Shown one piece after another: positions 10,728 through 22,198 of a stretch of 64,000 bases of DNA (the stretch's first letter is position 1; every line of letters begins with the position of its first letter). Source of the stretch: Phanerochaete sordida. Its lineage: Eukaryota; Basidiomycota; Agaricomycetes; Polyporales; Phanerochaetaceae. The translations under genes were made by a program, and so were the position numbers. The notes beneath the pieces are model-generated. The model did not search any database, was not told the origin of the DNA, and worked only from the letters and a program-made list of their open reading frames with translations. The DNA is taken from contig BPQB01000116.1 in the NCBI GenBank assembly GCA_019973155.2, forward strand, positions 1-64,000, in the 5' to 3' direction.

Positions 10728-12897
10728 CTAAGCTCGGCAGTTGAGATCAGCGTCCCAATCCTCAGAGCCCACCCCTTCTGGGACGATGAACAGGTCGCTG
10801 GGATCGTACTGTTTCTTGATAGCGCGGAGCCTATCGTAGTGCGAGCCAAAGAATGTTTGTTGGAAGTCGACCTCGTAGAGAGACGCCTGCGCGAACGAAT
10901 TCCGTGAGTATTGCAGTATTTGCAAAGCAGTTCATGTGAGTCACCTCGTTGAAATACGCGCCACCGCCAGGTGTGAGCGCACGGAGAGCAGCCTCGCTCT
11001 GCTTGATCTGGCTGCGTGTCGCGTCGATGGTACTGCGCGACGCGCCGTCTGCCCAGCCTGCGCTGAACACGACGTGGGCTAACGCACTGCGCCAGGCCGG
11101 GTTGAGCGCGACTGAGTCTGGGTCGACCCTGCTGACCGCGCCTCCCGCGACGACGCTGAGGATATGTACATGTAAGCAATGTATCAGCCACATTATTGGG
11201 GCACTCACTAAAATCCGACGTATGGAACCTCCAAGCTCAGCGCAGCATCCGCAACCGCGGTTTGGTTGTTCACGAACAGCTCCCTCGGCAGGAGCCTCGA
11301 CCCAAGCTCGACATTGGCCCCGACCTCGCCGGTCTGCCCGCGGAACAGAGCCGTCTCCCACGTTGCGAAGTTTGGGAGTGCGACGATCGTTGCATTTGTT
11401 ATGTTGAGCGCGCCATCCTCGGGCGAGGCACTCTCCGCGAGCTGCTGCGCGAAGGCAAAGAACCCCTCCATGACGGCCGACGCGTTGGATGCAGAGGCGG
11501 GCGCGATGCCCACATAGGACAGCGCGCGTTCGCCCGTGTCGCTACTTGGCTCAATCATCCCGTACCCGCCCCAGCCGCTGTCAGTCATCGCGGGCGCCAC
11601 GCGCACGAACTCCGTGAGTAGCGTGCGCAGCGTCGCGCTCGCGGTTGTAGTGGCGTTCAGAGCCGATGTCGTGATTGACGTCGTGAAAAATGCGGCGAGG
11701 ATCGGCGTGGACGGATGCGTCTGGTACGTGACCGAGACGACGACGCCCCATGTCCCGCCGCCGCCGCCACGCAGCGCCCAGAAGAGGTCTGGCTCTTGGT
11801 AGGCGTTGACGACGTGGTACTTGCCGTCCGAGGTAACGATGCTCATCTCGAGGACGTTATCGACGCCTATAAGAGCGTCAAGATAGTGTCTCACGGGGGG
11901 TGTCGGAGGCGGAGCTCACCAAGGCCGTACTGAGGGGACAAAATGCTGTGACCACCTCCTTGAACCCAGCCACCAGCGGCGCCAACGCTGGCACCGGGAG
12001 CAATTCCGCCCACAATGTCTCGTCCGTGCGCGAATGCAGCGTCGTAAGCTTCCTGCCACTGAATGCCAGACCCGAGCGTCATCGCTGGCATCCGACCTTG
12101 AGTCGACATTGGCGAAGAGATTAAGATGGCAACATACCGTCGCTGTATACGGTGCCATTACTAGGTGCACCAGACGGCTTGAATGTATCGTGGTACGTGA
12201 TGTTCTTTAGATGGTGCGTCCAAATGAGGAACCCGCCGCGAGCAGTACTGCGCCCGAAATAGTCGTGCCTCAATGCCACGACGCCTGTTAGCCGACTTTC
12301 GAACACAAATCTGCGGCAGACTCACCCGGTGTTCTTGACCACAACACGGAGATTGTGTGTGACCGCGAAGTTAATCGCCAGTTGGATGTCCTCGACGCTG
12401 CGCACATCGACGCCGACGGTCGGGATGCTGCCCTGCAGGCACGGGTATCCGAGCGTCGTGTTGAGAAAGCATGCCTCGATGTGTCCGTCCGGGGCGCTGT
12501 ACGCCGCAAAGTTGGTGTTCTCCGTCCCACCAGCGCTGTGCGAGCTGTTTGAACGCCACCAGCCGTCGGTCCAGCTCTGCTGCACGGTCTGGCACTCGTC
12601 GGACGTGGGCGAGTCGTAGCAGGGCTTCGCGAGCTGCTGCGGCGCCAGCAGAGGCTGCGACAGATTGGCCTCGAGCGCGGCGAATGCGGCTTGCGAAGGC
12701 CAGCATGATTCGGTGGATAAGCAGCGGCACTTGCCTGTGCTCGACGATCCTGCGGACACCTGGACGCGATCAGGTGAGGTGCCGCCACAAGAACATATAT
12801 AAGTGCGACGACATACCGCCAAAAGTTGCGTTGCAACCAACACGCACACTAGCCTGCCCCAGATGGCCCGGCTAGTATCACGGCCACGCGGAGCCAT
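10728..12897 (-). CDS. Secreted FAD-linked oxidase, paralog B (PCMH + BBE domains)
   Basis: Seven exons: 12897-12817, 12759-12326, 12268-12138, 12084-11920, 11866-11209, 11155-10945 and 10886-10728; 612 residues. Intron positions and phases match A, C and D exactly, and exons 4-7 have identical lengths (165, 658, 211, 159). The N-terminus is an Arg-containing signal peptide or anchor ([15 protein letters not shown]). The FAD-binding domain carries KNTGHDYFGRS with the predicted FAD-linked His, [10 protein letters not shown] and [11 protein letters not shown]. The BBE end has YFNE and [13 protein letters not shown]. In exon 2 it shares WWRSNSS, SAGGTE and [16 protein letters not shown] with paralog C but not with A or D. 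Intron 1 is in frame and stop-free. Probable extracellular oxidase of unknown substrate. Confidence 0.9.
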
Positions 12898-13004
12898 AGC
12901 TATCGCCCGGAGTTGGATATGTGAAGAAGTGTTTGCCTCAACGCTAACTCGAGCTGTCTGGAGAGCTGGGGTGCAGTTTACGACCTTGGAGCACAGAACC
13001 GGAG

Positions 13005-13012
13005 CATTTATA
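13005..13012 (-). promoter_or_regulatory. TATA-like box of oxidase B
   Basis: Minus strand TATAAATG within CAGGTATAAATGC, about 108 nt before the B start codon. The context resembles that ahead of C (CAGGTATTTAATTC). Confidence 0.5.
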
Positions 13013-14924
13013 CCTGAAAAATGCCAGGATCACGGGCGCACCGCACATCGCAAGAATGCATGTGGGCGGCGAATGACGACAGAGGCATCAGGAAGTCCGC
13101 GAAGCGGCAGTGATCGCAGCAGGAAGGCGTGGATTTACTTGGCGACCCTGAAAGTCAGCTCGAGTGGACGCTACAAGGACTGCGCCCCTCGGGAAGCTCT
13201 TCATCGCCCTCGACGGAAGCACATTGAAGACAAAATATTTGGGACGGCCAAGACGATGTGCCAGGCCTGAGGGTGCTGTCAAAGTGTACTGCGGGGGTGC
13301 ATGAGTCGCATAATTATGTCCGTACCCTCGCACACTTTGGAAGAGGCTGTAACCTGCTGCATTGCCTCCGCGAACATCGCAGACCAATGCGATCAATCCG
13401 AAGCGGTTGTTTGGCCATGACATAGCTGACCTGACGGTAGCGGGGCCCGGATTGAGAGCGTGCTTGGAGACGCCTCAATGGCATGAATCTCCCGAGTTCG
13501 GAGTGAAATGGGTCTGTGGAAACGAGTTCTTCTGCGTTGAGTATCTGCCTAGATTTACTGCGCCCGGGATCGCAAGATTGTAGGGATGAAGCTTGCGCGG
13601 AGCCAGCCCCTTCGTGCAAACTTAGGAGCGCATGTTGACCGGAAGCTATGGCCGGAAACGAATCTTAATGGCATGAAAATCGAGCAGCGGGCGCATACCT
13701 GTTTGCCCGAGACCGAGGGACCTGAGAAAAGGCTGTATTTTAGCGCCCTCGGCCCCCGTTCGCGCCACGAGGTTGGGCGCTATAACCAGGCTCGCTTCGA
13801 CGTCGCCCTCGACGACGATCTCCGTCTGCTTTACCCACGAAGCCCCTCGATTCGCAACAACAAGCTCACGCCCGCAAGTCAGCGTGAGATATCGTCGAGG
13901 GCATGATAATCACTAGCACGGATCGACAAGGGCCCTTGGCAATATTCTGCTTGCAGACCTTTCCCCGGGCTCACAGGCCGTGTTTCAGGTCTTCTTTGAG
14001 GTTCGTATAGATCTGTGTGCTCATGATGTGAAATACCTGAGGCCTGATGACGTATCACGAGTCTTAGCCCGAGGCTTGAGCGAACCTTCAGTTCCTGAGA
14101 AGAGTGAACTGCGACACCGCTGGGGCCTTGCGGGTCCAACAAAGGTAAATCTACTGCAGCCTCTCGCCGGACATGTTCTTGCAGAGGAACACGATGTTAC
14201 GAATTTGGTCAGGTGTGACCCGCCGCGGCTTACGGGCGCGCTCTGCAGGGTGTGCTGGACCGCCACCGCTAGGTAAGTTCTGCCATGCGCCAACTCTCGC
14301 CTCGATTTGGTTTGTACATCGTTTATAGGGGAAATCCAAGTGCCTATAGCAGGTGCTGGACGACGCGGCTGTACGCATACGCTGTCTAGTCACCGTTTAT
14401 TGGACGTGCTGTTAACCAATCGGATATGCAGGGACGCTAAGTACGTATGATCCTGATTACTGCACCCTCTATGCGTGAGTCGCTCAATGAATCTATAGGG
14501 CTAGCAGCATAGCTTATGCCTTTATCGACACCTGCCTCTCACGCGCATCGTTCTTTATCTCTTTGGTTGGGGCATTCTACAGATACAGCCGCCCAGACCT
14601 TAACGCTTGGACTGCAGCACCGCTACCCGACTTCATCTCGTATTCCATTATCTGCGGAATCCCCCTATTTCGCACCACGATGCTTCATCTGTCCCAGGGA
14701 ATGCCTTCGTAGACTTCTCCTTCCCCTTCTATACTGCTTCGCGTCCCCACTCTGTCGAAGCTCGGATATTGTCCCCATATTGCGTCCGTACCTCGAGCGG
14801 AGCTCTTCAGCTCTTTCTTCCGGGTCTCCCACTCAAAGGCTGAGCTCTGGTGCGTCGATTGAGTGCATCCCAAATGCTGCAGGCTCTTATACGCGTCGTT
14901 GTCGTCCAGCTCCAGCCCTTCAGG

Positions 14925-14931
14925 TATTTAA
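14925..14931 (+). promoter_or_regulatory. TATA-like box of oxidase C
   Basis: TATTTAA in the context TTCAGGTATTTAATTC, about 50 nt before the C start codon. Paired with the similar element ahead of B. Confidence 0.45.
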
Positions 14932-14978
14932 TTCTTGACTTTAACTATTTTCGTTCTCATCAGACCTATCCAGCAGCT

Positions 14979-17139
14979 ATGGCTTTACTTCGCATGACAA
15001 CAGCTCTGCAGCTGGTCACCTGGTTCATGATATCATACGTGTTGGTTTCGACACAGGCCTCATCGGTTCGTCTTCTCGCTCTCATTATATCATGCTAGCT
15101 CACGCCATCGAATCTAGGTGTACGCGGGACATTCGAGCACGGGAAAGTGTCGCTGCCTCTTCACCGAACCCTGCTGGCCTTCGAAAGATGAGTTCGCTGC
15201 CCTGGAAGCCACGCTATCGCAGCCGCTGCTGGCCCCGCAACAGCTAGCGACGCCCTGCCACACCTCTTGGTTTCTTAACGAAGAGTGTGAACTCGCGCAG
15301 GAACTCTGGGTCGACGGCTGGTGGCGCTCGAACAGCTCGAACAGTGCCGGCGGGACGGAGCAGCCGACCTTCGCGGCGTACTACGCGCCAGACGGGCACA
15401 TCGAGGCATGTTTTCTCAACACAACGCTCGGCTACCCCTGCCTTCAGGGCAACATCCCGCCCATCGGCGTCGACGTTCGCAGCGTCAAGGACATCCAACT
15501 GGCGATCGACTTCGCGGCGGCACACAATCTTCGTGTCGTAGTGAAGAACACGGGGTGAGTCTACTGCGTATCCATATACGTCAGCTCGGTCACGCATTCG
15601 TAACGGTCTAGGCACGACTACCTGGGGCGCAGCACTGCTCGGAACGCGTTTCTCATCTGGACACATCATCTGAAGAGTATTCAGTATCACGACACCTTCA
15701 AGCCTTCCGGCGCCCCCAATGGCACCGTTTATACGGATGGTGCGTCGATTTGTCCTGGCCACTGCCAGTCTCTGCTCAATTTGAAACGCTAGCGATTACC
15801 CTCGGCTCTGGGGTTCAGTGGCAGGAGGCCTACGACGCCGTGTTTGCGCGTGGTAGAATTATCGTTGGCGGTATCGCCCCGGGTGCCAGCGTTGGCGCGG
15901 CTGGCGGCTGGGTCCAGGGCGGTGGTCACAGTGCCTTGGCTCCTCAGCACGGCCTCGGTGAGCATTGCAGCTAACCTCTTTCAGGCTCCCAGAGCTGATA
16001 CTTGGGCAGGCGTCGATAATGTCCTCGAGATGACCATCGTCACCTCGGACGGCAGGTACCACGTCGTGAATTCCTACCAGGAGCCCGACCTCTTCTGGGC
16101 GCTGCGCGGCGGTGGCGGCGGGACGTGGGGCGTCGTCGTCTCGGTGACGTACCAGACGCACCCGTCATCGCCTATACTCGCCGCATACATGATTGCGTCT
16201 GTCAATGCACCGACCGTCGATGCCGGGACTGCCGATATCCCTACGTTCCGCGCGCTCTTCACAGAGCTCGTTCGCATCACGCCCACGCTGGCCGACGCCG
16301 GCTGGTCCGGCTATGTGGACATCCTGCCGAGCGACGACACAGGCTTGCCCTGGCTCAGCCTCTTGTACATCGCGCCTGCATCCGCGCCGACCGCGCGGTC
16401 TACTATGCAGGACTTCTTTGCGTTCGCACAGCACCTCGCGGACAGCGCAAGGCCGGAAGAGGGTGCGCTCTATGTGGACCTCGCCTCCATCGACTCCCTT
16501 TCGGGCTTCGCGGAGTGGGAGTTGACCAACTTCCGTGGAAAGAGCGGCGAGGTCGGCGTCAACACTGAGCTTGGGTCTAGGCTCCTGCCGAGGGACCTGC
16601 TGCAAAGCAATCACACTGCAGTTGCCGACGCTGTGCTGGGTCTGGGCATTCCGCACATTGGATTCTAGTGAGTGTCCCGACAATGTGCTGATACAACGCG
16701 CTAACCTGTCGTCAGCATTGTCGCGGGAGGAGCAGTCAGCACGGTCGACCCAGACTCCGTCGCGCTGAACCCGGCATGGCGCGATGCCCTGATCCACGTC
16801 GTGTTCAGCCCGCTCTGGGAGGAAGGCGCGTCCCTCGACACGATCAACGCCGCGCGTGACTTGGTCAAGAAGGGCGAAGCCGCCTTCCGTGCGCTCACGC
16901 CTGGTGGCGGCGCGTATTTCAACGAGGTGAGGCGTCGGATTGCGAAGGATGCAGTGGTCACTGACCCCGTGATCCCGTAGGCATCTCTCTACGAAGAGAA
17001 TTTTCAACAAACATTTTGGGGCTCGCACTACGAGAAGCTTCGTGCTGTCAAGAAGCAGTACGACCCCATCGACCTGTTCGTTGTGCCGGAAGGCGTGGGG
17101 TCTGAGGACTGGGACGCGGATCTGAACTGTCGCCTGTAG
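14979..17139 (+). CDS. Secreted FAD-linked oxidase, paralog C (PCMH + BBE domains)
   Basis: Seven exons: 14979-15065, 15118-15554, 15612-15739, 15793-15957, 16010-16667, 16716-16926 and 16981-17139; 614 residues with closed phases. The signal peptide is MALLRMTTALQLVTWFMISY and adjoining residues. The mature start has [19 protein letters not shown]-domain landmarks are KNTGHDYLGRS (predicted His-linked FAD), [13 protein letters not shown] and [15 protein letters not shown]; the BBE end is YFNE and YEKLRAVKKQYDP, finishing LNCRL. It differs from B by ECELAQELW replacing the ECQTVQQSW pattern and by FWGSHYEK in the BBE domain. Pairs with B by sequence and by exon 2 length (437 versus 434 nt). 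Substrate unknown. Confidence 0.9.
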
Positions 17140-17563
17140 CTCTTCTCACAATTTGTGAGCTGAGACACCCTCCAAGTGTCGTGCGAGCAGGCTACAGGGC
17201 GGCATAGATGCATAAATAGCACGTTCATTGACGAGACCGCACTATGACAACCTTTGAAGAGGAGAGTAAGAAATGCCGGTAAGGAAGTAAGATTGACGAA
17301 TGATCGTGTGAAGTCTGCCAAGTAAGACATCAGATCAACGGGGTTAGCATCCTGGGTTGCTTAATACGACTTGCGCAAAACGCCGACTCGGTATCCGACT
17401 TGGATTCGCAAACTAACCTCATTCTATTCACTCTATGCAAGGCTGATACGTCCGCTTCAAACCGTATGGCTCGCAGCAGGCCGCAGTGATAAAAGGGAGC
17501 ATGGCGGTGCCAGTCGGAGACGACTTTTCGCGCAAGCTCAGAACTTGAGCTGCAGCTCTCAGC
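17140..17563. other. Intergenic stretch between oxidases C and D
   Basis: Contains the 3' flank of C and the promoter of D. A TATA-like GATAAAAG lies at 17488-17495. Nothing else is supported. Confidence 0.5.
17488..17495 (+). promoter_or_regulatory. TATA-like box of oxidase D
   Basis: GATAAAAG in the context CCGCAGTGATAAAAGGGAGC, about 70 nt before the D start codon and nearly identical to the context ahead of A. Confidence 0.55.
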
Positions 17564-19747
17564 ATGCTTCTGCCTACTACCTTGCTCAACGTGTGTACAT
17601 GGCTGAATATCTCATGCGGACTCTTCGAGCGATTGTTTGAGGTATGTTGTGTCGCCATCCTGCCTCGAGTCCTGGCTAACCGCTGCAAACACAGGCTTCT
17701 TCTGGGTCGCCCGCCACCGTGCTCTGCCGCTGTCTGTCGACAGAGCCATGCTGGCCCTCGGAGGCTGCGTTTGCTGAACTGGAGAACCAGCTCACTGGCC
17801 CGGTTATCCATCCACAACCTGCAGCACAGCCCTGTTATTCCTCGCCCGAGTCAGAGGAATGCCAGACTGTCAAGCTACGGTGGCACGACGGTTCGTGGCG
17901 CGCGGACAACCCCGGTGCGACGCAGCACACGAACTTCGCGGCGTATGTCTCGTCGGAGGGCGAAGTGGAGGCGTGTTATCTTAACACGACTCGCGGATAT
18001 CCCTGCGGACGGGGCAGCGTCTCGAGTGTCGGCGTGGACGCGCGAAGCGCGCAGGATGTGCAGCTGGCGGTCAAGTTTGCTGCAAAACATAACCTTCGCG
18101 CTGTGGTCAAAAACACGGGGTATGTATCACGCGTTTCAAGATAGCATGGTCGGCTCACGCATGTTTTACAGACACGACTTCCTCGGCCGCAGCTCTGCGC
18201 GAGGCTCGCTCCTCATTTGGACTCATCATCTCAACGATATCGAGTTCCATGGCATATTCAAGCCTGCGAATGTACCAGGTACTATTGTCTATCACGATGG
18301 TAAGCTGTCGAGCTCGACTCTGGAACCCTGAAACTCAGACGCCGAGCTTTAGTAGTGACTGTGGGAGCGGGCGTTCAATGGCAGGAGGCTTATGATACCG
18401 TCTTCACTCATGGAAGAGTCCTCATTGGTGGCATCTCGCTTGGCGGTACCGTCGGCGCCGCAGGCGGTTGGCTCCAGGGCGGTGGCCACAGCATTCTATC
18501 GCCTCTGTACGGCCTTGGTCAGTCCTGAGCTAGGTCCCAAACTGTTCCATGCTGACGTAGGAGCAGGCGTTGACAATGTCATCGAAATCATCGCTGTCAC
18601 CTCAACAGGCGAGCTCCTTGTCGCGAATGCGTACTCCCACCCTGATCTTTTCTGGGCGCTGCGCGGAGGCGGAGGCGGGACGTGGGGCGTCGTCGTGTCC
18701 GCGACGTATCAGACCCACGCGCCGATGCCCATCATTGCGGCATCTTTTACTTCTGGTATCAACATGCCTTCACCCCGCGCGCAGGCGACTGCGAGCCCAA
18801 CGTTGCGAACGCTCTTTACGGAGCTCGTGCGTTCGACGCCCTCGCTCGCTGATGCCGGCTGGGCGGGCTACGTGGACATGTTCTCTAAAGAAGACCAAAC
18901 CCGATCCGTACTTACCATCATGTATATCGCACCGGCGTCCGCACCCAACGCGATTGCGGCCATGGAGCAATTCTTCGCCTTCGCGCGCGAGCTCGCGGCC
19001 ACCTCGAGTGAGCACGACGGGAAGCTCAGCCTCGTCACGACGACGATCACGCCTTACCCGTCGTTCGGCGCATGGGAGACGGCAAACTATCGCGGGAAGG
19101 TCGGCCAGGTTGGCGATAACGTCGAGATTGGGTCGAGGCTCCTCCCGCGCGACCTGCTCGTGCACAACCATGTCGGTGTCGCGAATGCCCTCTTGGACCT
19201 GGGGCAGGCGTACATCGGGTTTTTGTAAGTCGCCCTGCGTCCCGTGCACATTTTCTCTGACTTCGTGGAAGCCTCGTCGCGGGCGGTGCCGTGAGCAGAG
19301 TGGATGTCGACGCCGCGGCTGTCCATCCTGCGTGGCGCACAGCCTTGGTCCACACGGTGTTCGGCTCGCCCTGGCCCGACGGCAGCTCACTCGACGTCAT
19401 CAACGCGGCGCGCGAGAAGGTCAAAAATGGCGAGGTGGCCCTGCGCAAACTCACGCCTGATGGCGGCGCGTATCTCAACGAGGTTAGTTATGCAGATGAC
19501 GAGCTGAGTGCCGTCCTCATCCTGATCATCCACGCACCATTTGCAGGCGTCTCTCTACCAAGCCGACTACAAGTCGGATTTCTTTGGCTCGCGCTACGAC
19601 AAGCTTCGCGCTGTCAAAAAGAAATACGATCCCATCGACCTCTTTGTCGTTCCGGCCGGCGTAGGGTCTGAAGATTGGGACGCCGCACTACGCTGCCGCG
19701 CCTCGCAGAGTTTTACAGTGCGCACTGGGCGCTCGGATTCACTCTGA
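17564..19747 (+). CDS. Secreted FAD-linked oxidase, paralog D with C-terminal extension
   Basis: Seven exons: 17564-17641, 17695-18119, 18172-18299, 18353-18517, 18567-19224, 19272-19482 and 19547-19747; 621 residues, all phases closed. The signal peptide is MLLPTTLLNVCTWLNISCG. FAD-domain landmarks: KNTGHDFLGRS with the predicted FAD-linked His, GAAGGWLQGGGHS and [15 protein letters not shown]; the BBE end is YLNE and YDKLRAVKKKYDP. A and D share DNPGATQ, SVSSVGVDAR and VTTTITPYPSFG-like segments absent from B and C. Where A, B and C stop directly after CRA or CRL, D reads through a TCG codon and adds 14 residues (SQSFTVRTGRSDSL), so the ancestral stop appears lost. Probable extracellular flavin oxidase of unknown substrate. 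Confidence 0.9.
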
Positions 19748-20814
19748 GTAGATGCAGAAAGGTTTGCTGTTGGCTCTGGTAGATCGGAGTGTCGGCAGAG
19801 AGAAGTTGTACTGAGCCGCACAGGCGCACAGGAAGTTGTAAAGGACAGGAGGGTTATGACCATGCCCAAGTCGAGGGTGGATATCACACTGTCTTCATCC
19901 GTTCTGGCGAGACCTGGCTCCCACGAAGACCCTCCAACGTGCTACACAGCCCGTGTTCTTTATCCTGTGAATTGGCCGGATGCTGAACATTTGTACAGAT
20001 GCATACATAGCGGGACGCAGCCACGCCTATCACGCCGCACAAGGCCCTTTACCCAAGAAGCCGTCGTCCGCGGAACCTTCGACACCGCAATACAACACGG
20101 TGATCACCGCGTCGTCGCCTGACGGGGCGGTAGCGCGCCAAGCCAGCATGCCACTGGCTGCCCAAACGTATGTGGATCACATATATCACGAGTATATCGC
20201 GCTGATTGGCGGACACAGGCGAACATGAGCGAGGCCAGCCCAGGCGAATAGCCCTGCGCTCCCGACGTCAGCCACAAAGTTTAGAACCCTCGCTGGCGGC
20301 TCGCTTCGAAGACGCCGTGGTTACTGCCCCCGCGGCGGGCCCCGCCCGCGGACGGCGAACAGGTCTTCCATTCGCTCCGGCGGCGAGCGCGTCCAGGAGC
20401 GCCGCGCCGCGCACCGCATATATGCGTGCGTTTGTCTTCGACGTGCCATTCCCCGCTCATGCCAACGCCATGGCGACCAGCGGGACACCTGCGGCGCACG
20501 CTAGGGGCGCGCCAGCCACGCCTCCTTCTGCGTGCCTGGCGCAGGGTCCGCCCGCGCAGATTGCGCGCGCGCGAACAGCGTCGCTCCCGCCGCTGCATCA
20601 GGCGACCATTCAGTCGTGGGCCCGTCAGGCGCATAGTTTGACCCAGGAACAGCCTAGCGATGTGTCGCGCGTCGGGCTGTGTCGCTTATCGCGTTCATAT
20701 CCGCGAGAGGAACCTTCGCGGTGCCTGGCGGTGCGCGATATATGGGCGGGGGCGTAGCGGGAAGATCAGGTTGCTCCCGCCCCCCTCTTGTTTGACCTGC
20801 TACGTTTTGACACG
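19748..20814. other. Intergenic stretch, GC-rich
   Basis: About 1.07 kb with an unbroken plus frame at 20206-20757 that is Arg/Ala/Pro-rich, has no motif, and looks like a by-product of GC-rich sequence. No supported gene. Confidence 0.4.
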
Positions 20815-21679
20815 ATGTATTGGGCTACCGCACTCGCCGTCGCGCTGACCGTCGCCCACGGTGCGTTCTGCCACTACTGCGCCCTCTGAGAACGTTTGCT
20901 CATTGGTCGACTGTGGTAGCTGAGGGGTCGATCCTCCGCGCCCGCCAGACGACTGTCCCTAACCTCCCCACCGGCGGATTTGGCGACGTACGTCGCCCCG
21001 TCACTCCTCATCTTCTACCTTACTAACCTCACCGCCACGGCAGTGCGGCAACCAATGCACACCCTGGGAGTCCGCCATACAGGTACGCCCCTGCGCCCTA
21101 CCACTCCCGCTAACTCACTCATCCATTGCCCACAGGCCTGCACGCCGACGGACATCTCAGACCCGAACGCGGGCGAGGAGCTCATGAAGTGCACATGCAC
21201 GGACGACTACATCCAAAAGATGGCCTCGTGCTACGACTGCCTCGTCCCGCTCGCGCAGGGCGAGGACGCAACCTTTGCATCGGACGCGCAGAGCGCCATG
21301 GACGGTACGCTTTTATCCGCCTGCGTTTCCCTTCTCTGCTGATCCGCTTGTGCGTCGGGCAGATTTCGAGCAGGCGTGCCAGGCCCAAGGCTTCACCGTC
21401 TCGCCCGTCAGCATCAGCGGCGGCGGTGGCGCGAGCCCGACGACGTCCAACACGAGCGGTGGTACGGACGCTACCTCGACGCCGACGACTGGTGGTGCGA
21501 ACACCTCGCCGACGGCCCCGGCGCCCTCCAACGGCAGCGGTACCTCCAGCGCGTCCAGCGCCGGATCCCCGACACCCACGGGCGGGCCAAGCGGCAGCGG
21601 TGCCATGGGTACTGAGCCTGCAGCTATGGTCGTTCTCGCCGGGCTGTTTGGCGGTGCGCTGGCAGTACTTGGGCTTTGA
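20815..21679 (+). CDS. Small secreted Cys-containing protein, likely GPI-anchored
   Basis: Five exons: 20815-20860, 20920-20987, 21044-21082, 21136-21304 and 21363-21679; phases close to 212 residues. The start is a clean signal peptide (MYWATALAVALTVAHA). A short Cys-rich domain of about 90 residues follows, with CGNQC, TPWESAIQAC, CTCTDDYIQKM and SCYDCLVPL, then FEQACQAQG. The next ~90 residues are Ser/Thr/Gly-rich and probably O-glycosylated. The C-terminal hydrophobic tail (MVVLAGLFGGALAVLGL), preceded by GSGAMG, fits a GPI-anchor signal. The pattern resembles fungal small secreted cell-wall or surface proteins, but I cannot name a family. Expected on the plasma membrane outer face or in the wall. 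Confidence 0.82.
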
Positions 21680-22198
21680 TGTCGCCGGGAGGGATCTGAG
21701 GGTATTCGTGATTGGATTTTTCTCAGGGTTTGAGGTATGCGAAATGCCTTACTGTCCAGTTTCTATTGGAAGTCTTTTATATTAGCAATACTCTTTCTCT
21801 TACTGCGACTGGGGCTCGCACCACTCTCGATGTCGGCCGTGAACGCCCAGCGCCATTTGAAGGAAAAGGCGCATCAGGCGGGAATGATGCGCCATCACAT
21901 TCGAATTAGAAGCGCTTCTCGCTGTCCGGGGTCTCAAGGCGCCGGCGTTGTGGCGTCTAGAGCTTTTAAGCGCAGCTCACAAGACCTAGGCCTGAAGCTC
22001 TGAAGCTTTGAAGCTGGAGACATGGCCATGTCTGAGGTTTTCCAGGAAGTGGACGTCACTTTCAGCAAAATATAGCGTAAAATCATTCTAAAAATGTCAC
22101 AAATTCCGCTGGGTATCTTCCGATATGATATACGAAGGCGGGGTCTAACCAAGGTCCGCTTCCAAGTGCTGCCAACAAACTTTCCTCTGCATCATAGC
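21680..22198. other. Intergenic stretch
   Basis: Convergent 3' flanks of the secreted-protein gene (plus) and the F-box gene (minus), locally AT-richer. No feature seen. Confidence 0.4.

Larger units (their letters stand above)
12898..14978. other. 2 kb head-to-head intergenic region of oxidases B and C
   Basis: The divergent promoter region and symmetry centre of the four-gene oxidase array. Minus-strand TATAAATG at 13005-13012 and plus-strand TATTTAA at 14925-14931 sit in similar contexts (TTCAGGTAT followed by an A/T run) ahead of B and C. No gene with recognisable motifs was seen inside. Confidence 0.5.

Noticed and set aside
20410..20430. Near-palindrome around GCATATATGC, with a similar one near 40271-40290
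   Set aside because: Short, one lies inside an intron, and AT-centred palindromes of this size are expected by chance.
20206..20757. 183-codon open frame on the plus strand
   Set aside because: Arg/Ala/Pro-rich, no motif, no splice context; typical by-product of GC-rich sequence.
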